A DNA stretch of 5,998 nt from DATLYH01 sp035575035 (GTDB lineage Bacteria > Planctomycetota > Planctomycetia > Gemmatales > Gemmataceae): the NCBI GenBank assembly GCA_035575035.1, contig DATLYH010000197.1, positions 1-5,998 of the forward strand. Direction: 5' to 3'. Below the pieces are notes generated by a model. It was not told the origin of the DNA, did no database searches, and saw only the letters and a program-made list of their open reading frames with translations. Every line of letters begins with the position of its first letter. Within the stretch, counting starts at the first letter, position 1. The translations under genes were made by a program, and so were the position numbers. Shown one piece after another: positions 1 to 5,532 of the stretch.

Positions 1-3000
1 CCCCACACGGATCGTGGCGGACTGCGGGTCGGTGTGGACGGCGAACAGGTCGAAGTCGGCGGTTAGACTGCCGCGCCGCACCTCGAGCGCCTCCAGCCGC
101 TCTCCGTCATAGGAGATCGCCAGGTCAGCCGACTCCAGCCCATCGGACGGATCCAGCCGCAGCGGTACGGTGATCGTGTCGCCCGGCCGGCCTTCCACCC
201 CTTTCGGAAACTCCAAGAGTGGGTCAGGTCCTGTGGGGAGGACCGAGAGACCGCTCGGCAATGGCGGGATCTCGGGACGATCCAGCCCGACTGCCTCCTG
301 GAGGAGCCGCGTGGCGTCAGCCCCCGTCAGTAGGCCGTTGCCGGTGATGTCGGCGACAACCGCCGGATCGGTCAGCGGGTAGCCGAGGAAGCCGCCATCC
401 AGGCCAACCCCCACCCGCAGCATCCGCAGGGCATCGGCGGAGCCGTACAGGCCGTTGGCCGTCGCATCGCCCATATAGCCGACCACGTGCAGTCCATCGT
501 CGTCCTGCGCCGGGCGGGCGCCGCCGTTGACCCGCAGGCCGGTGATGTCCAGGACGTGCTTGGCCGTATAGCGGTTGAACGTGTTCGTCGGTACCTGGGC
601 CGTCAGCCGCATCAGGTCAAAGGGGCCGTCGGGCAAGGGCATGAGGGCGGTGGTGGACAGGCTCACGCTCAGGGCGCCCGGCGTGTTGTTGACGGTCAGC
701 ACCGCCCCGTCCGGCACGCGGGGGCCGCGGGTGACATCGGTGATGGTGAGCAGCGCCGGGTCGTAGCGCAGCGTCAGCTCGATCGACGTGATGCCATTGC
801 CATCACTCAGCCGCAGCGGAAGGCCCACGCCGCTGTCGGCTGGTACGTGGACCGTTTGGCCGGGGCCGCGAACGATATCCGGAACGCTGACCACGACAAG
901 TGTTGTCGGCGGGGTGTCCACCGTGAAACTCGTCACGTAGTTGCCGCCGGGAACAAGGTCGCCGTCGCCATCAAGCAGCTCTCCTGTGCCCGCGGCCCGA
1001 AAGGCGTTAGCGGCGCTGCGCAGGGTGACGGTGTAGGCACCGTATGGCAGCACGCCCCCGGTGCGGAGGAAGGTGAGCCGGGTGCGGGACGAATCGATCA
1101 TCAGAGAGCCGCGCACCGGGTTGCCGCCGGCGTCGGTGAGGGTGACATCGGTCGGCCCCAGCCCGGCTGTCTGCGTGTCGTAGAGATTCAACCCCACAGT
1201 CTCAATGGCCCGGTTGAGCTGGATGGTGAAGCCGGTCCCGGTCGGCTCGAGGGCGGCGGCAAGCCGGGGGTTCGGCGCTAGGACCACAACGGCGATCGGC
1301 TGGTTGCTCTCCAGCCCGGTCTCATCCACCACCGTGAAGCGGACGTAACGCGGGGCGGTGCCGGGTATGGCCGATACGTTCGAGTACGTGACGTTGCGCA
1401 AGAGCGCCTGCACAGCCAGCGGCGTGGCCGCGCTGTTGAGCGTGACCACCAGCGGCGTCGTGCCCGCGCCGCCGGTGAAGGTGCCGATGGGGGTGCCGCC
1501 GAAGGTCACCGTGCCGCCGCTGGCGCCGATTTGGCCGGGGCCCGTGCCTTGGTTACGGATGGCCAGCCGGTCGTCGGCGGTGCCGCCCGCGGCGAACTCG
1601 ACCCGGAGCGAGCCGCTGTTGAAGTGGGCCGAGTTGCTGTCGGTCAGCGTCGCCTGGGTGTCGATCACCCTGGGCACCTGCAGGAACAGGTAGGCCAGGG
1701 CCGGGTCGGGCAGCGTCACTACCGGGGCGCCGGTGGGAGCCGCGCCGGTGACGGTGCCACTAACGTTGAAGTTGAAGACCGCCTCGTCGGCGTCGTTGGT
1801 GGTAAAGCGGACCTGGCCGAACTTGGCCCCCGCGCGGGACGTGTCCAGGCGCAGGGTGAAGCCGGCGCCAGTGCCGGGAAGGATGGTGCTGGGGAAGCTG
1901 CCCACCAGCGAGAAGCCCGGGGGCAGTACCAGGTTGCTAACCGTCAGCGGGGCGAAGCCGTGATTGTCGATGGCGAAGGTCCGCTGTGGGCCGGCCCCAC
2001 CCAGCGGGGCGCTGCCGAAGTCGATCGGCGTGGTGCGCTCGTCGAGGATGTAGGTGCCGGTCGTGTTCACCCGGATTTCCGGCATGCCCGGGAGGGCAGT
2101 GATGTGGAAAGGGGCTCGGACCAGTTCGGCGCCGTTGACCACCAGTGCCACCTGCCAGGTGCCCGGGAAGGATCCCCAGGTCCGCCGGATGAACCATCCA
2201 TGGCCGCCGAAGCGGATCGGCCCCGGGGCGGTGTTGGGGAAACTTGCGTCCAGGACGCCGCTGGGCCGGTACCAGTTGATGGTGAACGTGTCCCCCGGGT
2301 TCAGGTGAGAGATCCGGTACCAAAACCAGACGTCGCCGGCGTAGGTGCTCGAGAAGGTGTTGATGTCGGAGGGCCTCTCATTGATGTCCCCGAAGGGGGA
2401 GTAATTGGTGATGCCGTAATCGAGCACGCGGCGGGGGGTGCTGGCCTGGTAGGGCAGCGGGTTGAGCCAATAGGCGGCCGGGTCGTAATGCGGCTCGACG
2501 ATGGTGCCATCATGCATGACCTGAAAGTGCAGGTGGGCGCCGGTGCTGCTGCCGGAGCTGCCGGTCAGTCCCAACAACTGACCGGCCGCTACCGTATCGC
2601 CGACCTTGACGGTGATGGTGTTGGCGGCGAAGTGGGCGTAGAAGGTCGCCCAGCCGTTGCCGTGGTCGATCAGCACCCAGTTCGGCGGGTTAGGGTTGAA
2701 GCTGGTCTCGCGGTCGAAGTGGCCATCCTCCACCCGCGTGACCACGCCGGCGGCCGCGGCGTAGATCGGCAGCCCGGCATCCATGCGCGCGAAGTTGGCT
2801 GGTCCCGAGTCACGGCCGGTGTGTCCGTCATACTGGTACGGCCCGCCCAGGTAATCGGCGGCCGCCCCCGGCAGCGGGTTCACATCAACGTAATTGACGA
2901 TGGCCCAGTCCTGGAACGGCGTGCCCCCGTGGGGCTCGACAAACTTCGCCGGCAAGGTGGCGGGCGCGACGGGTGTGAAGTTCAGGGTGCGCGTGTTGTC

Positions 3001-3429
3001 GGACTCGTCCTCCTCCGCGATGGCGTCGTCGCCGTCCACGGTCACCTGCACGTTGTGCGACCCCGGCGAGGCGTACCAACCCCCCAGGTACCAGAGAAAA
3101 GACAGCCCCTGGCCGAACTGGCCGGGGATCGCCGGCGAGTCCAGCGGCACGCCGTCAACCCGGAAGCGGACGACGTAGGAGTCCGAAGGAGTCAGGTCCG
3201 ACGTGGTCCACTCCGCCCGGACGAAGACCATCTGCCCGACCGGGGGGGCGGTGATCTCCACGTTCCGGGCATCGACCAGGGCGATCCGGTTGAGGCGCAG
3301 GTTGGCGGCCGGGGCGCACCGGTCTTCCAGGGGCTCCAGCTCCAGCCGCACACGGTAAGGCCGGCGGGGCGCTCTTGCTAAGTTCGTGGGAGCCCGGCAA
3401 GTGGGCCCGCACGGCAAGGGCAACTTCAT
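1..3429 (-). CDS. Secreted multidomain M23 metallopeptidase with cohesin-like and dockerin-like modules (3' end beyond window)
   Basis: The frame is open for 1143 codons from ATG at 3429 to base 1 with no stop, so the C-terminus is missing. Modules in order: Arg-rich N-terminus with the planctomycete LEPLEDRCAPA motif (about 30-41); CARDB-like beta domain (43-152, ending in EEDESDNT); M23/LytM peptidase (about 195-325); a beta-rich domain (335-447); an ASPM/choice-of-anchor-type domain (about 450-560); a cadherin-like domain (570-717); an SbsA/Ig-like domain (720-838) with a DGDGD loop; cohesin-like domain 1 (843-970); a dockerin-like pair (988-1049); and the start of a second cohesin-like domain (1070 onward). 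M23 ligands are present: H203 and D207 in HTGRD, H301 in HLH, with H299 and H266 (YAHF) as catalytic histidines. It should therefore be an active zinc endopeptidase, in the family typically cutting peptidoglycan cross-links; the substrate here is inferred. No classical hydrophobic signal peptide is visible. The start is supported by GGAAGG ten bases upstream and an in-frame stop at 3457-3459. Confidence 0.93.
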   Translation of the reverse strand, partial: MKLPLPCGPTCRAPTNLARAPRRPYRVRLELEPLEDRCAPAANLRLNRIALVDARNVEITAPPVGQMVFVRAEWTTSDLTPSDSYVVRFRVDGVPLDSPAIPGQFGQGLSFLWYLGGWYASPGSHNVQVTVDGDDAIAEEDESDNTRTLNFTPVAPATLPAKFVEPHGGTPFQDWAIVNYVDVNPLPGAAADYLGGPYQYDGHTGRDSGPANFARMDAGLPIYAAAAGVVTRVEDGHFDRETSFNPNPPNWVLIDHGNGWATFYAHFAANTITVKVGDTVAAGQLLGLTGSSGSSTGAHLHFQVMHDGTIVEPHYDPAAYWLNPLPYQASTPRRVLDYGITNYSPFGDINERPSDINTFSSTYAGDVWFWYRISHLNPGDTFTINWYRPSGVLDASFPNTAPGPIRFGGHGWFIRRTWGSFPGTWQVALVVNGAELVRAPFHITALPGMPEIRVNTTGTYILDERTTPIDFGSAPLGGAGPQRTFAIDNHGFAPLTVSNLVLPPGFSLVGSFPSTILPGTGAGFTLRLDTSRAGAKFGQVRFTTNDADEAVFNFNVSGTVTGAAPTGAPVVTLPDPALAYLFLQVPRVIDTQATLTDSNSAHFNSGSLRVEFAAGGTADDRLAIRNQGTGPGQIGASGGTVTFGGTPIGTFTGGAGTTPLVVTLNSAATPLAVQALLRNVTYSNVSAIPGTAPRYVRFTVVDETGLESNQPIAVVVLAPNPRLAAALEPTGTGFTIQLNRAIETVGLNLYDTQTAGLGPTDVTLTDAGGNPVRGSLMIDSSRTRLTFLRTGGVLPYGAYTVTLRSAANAFRAAGTGELLDGDGDLVPGGNYVTSFTVDTPPTTLVVVSVPDIVRGPGQTVHVPADSGVGLPLRLSDGNGITSIELTLRYDPALLTITDVTRGPRVPDGAVLTVNNTPGALSVSLSTTALMPLPDGPFDLMRLTAQVPTNTFNRYTAKHVLDITGLRVNGGARPAQDDDGLHVVGYMGDATANGLYGSADALRMLRVGVGLDGGFLGYPLTDPAVVADITGNGLLTGADATRLLQEAVGLDRPEIPPLPSGLSVLPTGPDPLLEFPKGVEGRPGDTITVPLRLDPSDGLESADLAISYDGERLEALEVRRGSLTADFDLFAVHTDPQSATIRVG
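283..468 (-). other. Dockerin-like EF-hand repeat pair inside the M23 protein
   Basis: Two copies of a calcium-loop plus helix unit lie at residues 988-1010 and 1027-1049, 39 residues apart. Both have Asp at loop position 1, Thr at 3, Asn at 5, Gly at 6 and Asp at 12 (D988, T990, N992, D999 and D1027, T1029, N1031, D1038), followed by a Leu-rich helix ending in VGL. This is the type I dockerin layout, except that the loop has Thr and Asn where Asn/Asp are commonest. Dockerins bind cohesins in a calcium-dependent way. Here the pair lies between two cohesin-like domains of the same chain, a layout known from planctomycete surface proteins, where the partner is generally unproven. Confidence 0.8.
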
Positions 3430-3439
3430 GAGAACTGGT

Positions 3440-3445
3440 CCTTCC
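3440..3445 (-). promoter_or_regulatory. Ribosome binding site of the M23 gene
   Basis: On the minus strand GGAAGG stands ten bases before the ATG at 3429. The spacing is a little long, but no better start exists: the only in-frame alternative before the stop at 3457-3459 is a TTG at 3453, which lies upstream of this site. Confidence 0.5.
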
Positions 3446-3497
3446 GCGAACAAAGGTCAGGAGACCAAGCCACAACAGGGTGTTCTCTCCAATGGCC

Positions 3498-3968
3498 TCA
3501 GGAATCGCTCGGCAGATCACCCCGCGCCAGGCATTCGGCACAGGTTCTCTGGAGATCGGCGTGTTTCACCGGCCGAACACCACAACGACCGCAGTTCGTC
3601 ACCATCCGATTGCACAGGTAACACTCGAAGGGCAGGTAGACGATGCCCGGCTTTGGACGGACCGGCTTGAGAGCCGGCTCGAGCGTGGTGAACATGTCCC
3701 GCGCGATGGCCGTCATCCGGAAGGGATGGGAGGACTGGAGGCAGTGGGGGCAGACGCCTCTCAGAACCGGGTACTCTCCTCCCTCGGCGGACGGGAGCGA
3801 GGAGCCCGGGCCGCCCGAAGTGCCCATCAGCCTGGTAAGGAACCACACCCCGGCGCCGACGGCCGCGGCGCCAAGCAGCACTTTTAGGGCATCAAGGCCA
3901 CCTTCAGTACCTGCTTCTTCGCTGCCCTCCTTCTTGACCTCCTTGTTGCTTTCGTTCTCTTCTGCCAT
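3498..3968 (-). CDS. Membrane-anchored double zinc-ribbon protein, function unknown
   Basis: 156 residues. Residues 1-24 are a highly charged Glu/Lys-rich tail, about 25-47 form one hydrophobic Ala/Gly/Val/Leu helix, 50-65 are a Gly/Ser/Pro linker, and 70-150 carry four CxxC knuckles: C73/C76, C116/C119, C126/C129 and C143/C146. The knuckles are best read as two zinc ribbons, one split by an insert of about 40 residues. There is no enzyme motif. The N-terminal tail has mixed charge, so I cannot decide whether the ribbons face the cytoplasm or the outside. The ATG at 3968 is chosen over the GTG at 3974 because AAGGAG lies seven bases before the ATG but only one base before the GTG. It follows the 74-residue Cys/His gene after 33 bases and precedes the M23 gene by 68. 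I do not recognise a named family; a redox role for the CxxC pairs is an alternative to zinc binding. Confidence 0.88.
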   Translation of the reverse strand: MAEENESNKEVKKEGSEEAGTEGGLDALKVLLGAAAVGAGVWFLTRLMGTSGGPGSSLPSAEGGEYPVLRGVCPHCLQSSHPFRMTAIARDMFTTLEPALKPVRPKPGIVYLPFECYLCNRMVTNCGRCGVRPVKHADLQRTCAECLARGDLPSDS

Positions 3969-3975
3969 CGTCACT

Positions 3976-3981
3976 CTCCTT
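3976..3981 (-). promoter_or_regulatory. Ribosome binding site that fixes the start of the membrane zinc-ribbon gene
   Basis: AAGGAG on the minus strand lies seven bases before ATG 3968 and one base before the in-frame GTG at 3974. The spacing selects the ATG. Confidence 0.75.
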
Positions 3982-4001
3982 CGCGAAAGTCATCGATCGG
4001 G

Positions 4002-4226
4002 CTACCAGTTGTGCCCATTCTGGCACTGGTGGTCACCCGCGTGGTCGAATTGCCTTACACATTCGCCGTTGCAGTATGGGCATGCATAAGAACACCTGCC
4101 GTGGCCCCTGCTGGCCCTTTTACTGGTGAAGCAGGCATCCCGATCCACCTCATGGAGGCAGCCGGAATCAGAGTCCTCGACCTCGAGGACAGCAGCCGTG
4201 TGCTGACCCAACCAAACCGTGCGCAT
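4002..4226 (-). CDS. Small Cys/His-rich, probably zinc-binding protein
   Basis: 74 residues with seven cysteines and several histidines. The C-terminal 30 residues hold a compact cluster: C45, C49-P-Y-C52, C56, H62, H66, C68 and H71, ending in GHNW. The N-terminal half adds C23, H25 and C32. The layout suggests one or two zinc sites with mixed Cys/His ligands rather than a plain four-Cys ribbon. There is no signal peptide or membrane helix, so it is probably cytoplasmic. AAGGAA six bases before the ATG at 4226 supports the start. It lies 40 bases downstream of the 112-residue zinc-ribbon gene and 33 bases upstream of the membrane zinc-ribbon gene, as in an operon. I do not recognise the family. 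It is called real because of the ribosome binding site, the dense metal-ligand pattern and its place in a same-strand row. Confidence 0.78.
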   Translation of the reverse strand: MRTVWLGQHTAAVLEVEDSDSGCLHEVDRDACFTSKRASRGHGRCSYACPYCNGECVRQFDHAGDHQCQNGHNW

Positions 4227-4266
4227 AATGAGTTCCTTTCAAGAAGTAGTTGCCCGAACACGGCGA

Positions 4267-4605
4267 TTACCACGAACCAAGGCCGGGGTAGTGGCGATAC
4301 CTGGCAACGAGCACGCCGTTGTTTTTCATGACATAGACTATGTCTCCGTCCGTTGCGATGACCTGATCCTCAGCTTCGACAACGACTACGGAATCCGTAT
4401 ACTCGACTTGATAGGGTTGACCACAGTAGGCGCAGTATGTCAAGCTCCCAGCGGCCGGCCAGGATAATTGACAAGCATTGCAGAACATCCGGAACTGTTC
4501 CCAATCGATCCATACAGTCCCCTGGCCACAGTTGGCGCAGGTATGGCCAGCCGACCACTGACCACAGCGTGGACAGCACGTTCGAGTAGGTCTCCAATTT
4601 GGCAT
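4267..4605 (-). CDS. Double zinc-ribbon protein with beta-rich C-terminus, function unknown
   Basis: 112 residues. The N-terminal 61 contain four CxxC knuckles, C11/C14, C23/C26, C42/C45 and C58/C61, spaced as two successive zinc ribbons; C10 is an extra cysteine next to the first. CGQ follows three of the four knuckle cysteines (CPRCGQ, CANCGQ, CAYCGQ), which is typical of zinc ribbons and suggests the knuckles are related by duplication. Residues 64-105 alternate hydrophobic and polar positions (VEYTDSVVVVEAEDQVIA and following) and probably form beta strands of a small barrel or hairpin, a possible protein or nucleic-acid binding surface. No membrane helix is present. GAGGTG lies four bases before the ATG at 4605. 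It is 114 bases downstream of the three-helix membrane gene, the largest gap in the row. No named family recognised. Confidence 0.87.
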   Translation of the reverse strand: MPNWRPTRTCCPRCGQWSAGHTCANCGQGTVWIDWEQFRMFCNACQLSWPAAGSLTYCAYCGQPYQVEYTDSVVVVEAEDQVIATDGDIVYVMKNNGVLVARYRHYPGLGSW

Positions 4606-4719
4606 ACTTCACCTCATGGCAAATGGCCTGCGAGCGCCATCCTAATCGCGATAGTGTTGACGCAAAGGCCTAGTGATCTGTCGCAGGGATACACCGGTTC
4701 CTTGTCTGAGGCAAACACA
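4606..4719. other. Intergenic stretch, the longest in the gene row
   Basis: These 114 bases separate the membrane gene from the 112-residue zinc-ribbon gene. They contain the ribosome binding site of the latter and the short palindromes ATCGCGAT and AGGCCT. I see no convincing hairpin with a T-run. A TTGCGT and a TAGGAT hexamer stand 15 bases apart on the minus strand, too weak to call a promoter. An internal promoter is possible only because this is the widest gap. Confidence 0.4.
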
Positions 4720-5235
4720 TCACCTTGCTCCCGCGATCACAATGGTAACGACCAATCCTATCAGCATTCCGGCGCAAAAGATCGCGGTACCCACGACAGA
4801 GAACCGGTATCGCCGGTACAACAGCCGTGAGATGGTAGCCTCCGTTTCTTCGATGGGCTCCAGGGACGGCCGGTTACGCCGGGGAAAGTGACCGACGGCA
4901 AAGATGACAGCAGCTGCCAGGAAAGCGAGGGCGGGTAGAGCGGCCACTATCCTTTCGCCCAGCGACGGCGCGTAGCCGACAGGGCGAACGAATGTCAGCA
5001 ACGCCACGTAAACGGGGATGGCTGCGGTGGACAACTGAATCATCGATCGGCAGTATTCTCGGCCCGTAACCAACGAATCGAGCGTCAGGGCTTTGCCTAC
5101 TTCCTGCAAGATCACCTCTTCCGGCCGCGTCGCTTCTCCCAGACAGATTTCATCCTCTTTCAATCCGGGGTCGTCCTGCGCGCCGGTGTTCGGGGAGGCC
5201 TCGATAACTGGATCGGTCTTCAGTTGACTCAACAT
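4720..5235 (-). CDS. Three-helix membrane protein, function unknown
   Basis: 171 residues. The first 60 are polar and acidic, ending in a probable helix with EEVILQEVGKALTLDSL. Hydrophobic helices follow at about 66-83, 96-117 and 145-170. The loop between helices 2 and 3 is Arg-rich (RRNR near 119-122, RRYR at 141-144) with an acidic stretch (EPIEETEAT) between, so by the positive-inside rule it is cytoplasmic. That puts the N-terminal tail inside and the very short C-terminus outside. There is no CxxC and no catalytic motif. The ATG at 5235 is preferred to the in-frame TTG at 5241 because GAGGAG lies six bases before the ATG and directly abuts the TTG. It follows the 68-residue ribbon gene by only 21 bases, so the two are probably co-translated. 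The family is unknown to me; a small helper or effector-type membrane module is speculation. Confidence 0.87.
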   Translation of the reverse strand: MLSQLKTDPVIEASPNTGAQDDPGLKEDEICLGEATRPEEVILQEVGKALTLDSLVTGREYCRSMIQLSTAAIPVYVALLTFVRPVGYAPSLGERIVAALPALAFLAAAVIFAVGHFPRRNRPSLEPIEETEATISRLLYRRYRFSVVGTAIFCAGMLIGLVVTIVIAGAR

Positions 5236-5241
5236 TACCAA

Positions 5242-5247
5242 CTCCTC
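5242..5247 (-). promoter_or_regulatory. Ribosome binding site that fixes the start of the three-helix membrane gene
   Basis: GAGGAG on the minus strand is six bases from ATG 5235 and has no gap to the in-frame TTG at 5241. It therefore excludes the TTG. Confidence 0.75.
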
Positions 5248-5256
5248 ACTCTGGGT

Positions 5257-5463
5257 TCACTCGAATTCTTCCACGCTTTCTGGAATAGGAATCGTGAAAG
5301 TCACTTGCTTGCCACACGCAACACAATTGCGCACTACGCGCCCAGGTCGGCTCTTTGTTGGAGAGACGTGGTAGGCGCGGATCTTGAGGATTCGGAGAGA
5401 TACCTTCTGAATCACGTTACAGTGGGGGCATTTCCCTTTGGTAGCAGCGATGTTGCTGGTCAT
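5257..5463 (-). CDS. Small single zinc-ribbon protein
   Basis: 68 residues with one classical ribbon: CPHC at C12/C15, a 31-residue basic beta-rich insert (R24, K27, R29, K37, R39, R42), then CVAC at C47/C50 followed by GKQVTFTIPIP. The C-terminus is acidic (ESVEEFE). Many zinc ribbons of this size bind nucleic acid or act as protein adaptors, and the basic insert would suit either; this is inference. No membrane helix is present. Two tandem ATGs occur at 5466 and 5463. AAGGAG lies three bases from the first and six from the second, so the second is preferred and the difference is one residue. It is 69 bases downstream of the metallopeptidase gene and 21 bases upstream of the membrane gene. 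Confidence 0.85.
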   Translation of the reverse strand: MTSNIAATKGKCPHCNVIQKVSLRILKIRAYHVSPTKSRPGRVVRNCVACGKQVTFTIPIPESVEEFE

Positions 5464-5469
5464 CATTTG

Positions 5470-5475
5470 CTCCTT
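5470..5475 (-). promoter_or_regulatory. Ribosome binding site choosing between two tandem ATG codons
   Basis: AAGGAG on the minus strand lies three bases before ATG 5466 and six bases before ATG 5463. The second spacing is the more usual. Confidence 0.6.
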
Positions 5476-5532
5476 GGTCGCGGAAACGACGATGCCTCGT
5501 GGTCTCTAATCACTATGGGCGCGATCGTTGGG

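Noticed and set aside
1531..3381. Plus-strand open frame of 616 codons
   Set aside because: It lies wholly opposite the M23 gene, its product is rich in Gly, Arg, Val and Ala with no domain pattern, and the long opening is explained by the G/C third-position bias of the minus-strand gene. Several other plus-strand frames in 170-3381 are rejected for the same reason.
3455..3466. Possible terminator hairpin, GGTC-loop-GACC followed by TTTGTT on the minus strand
   Set aside because: The stem is only four base pairs and the T-run is broken. It lies between the membrane zinc-ribbon gene and the M23 ribosome binding site and is too weak to call.
3430..3487. Six-base inverted repeat GAGAAC at 3430-3435 and GTTCTC at 3482-3487
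   Set aside because: It could fold over the M23 ribosome binding site, but a six-base match across 46 bases is expected by chance.
3480..4089. Overlapping plus-strand frames opposite the membrane zinc-ribbon gene
   Set aside because: They are antisense to a minus-strand gene with a strong ribosome binding site and eight paired cysteines. Their products show no motif.
4370..4612. Minus-strand frame overlapping the 112-residue zinc-ribbon gene
   Set aside because: It is a shadow in another frame. The 4267-4605 frame holds eight regularly spaced cysteines in CxxC pairs and the better start.
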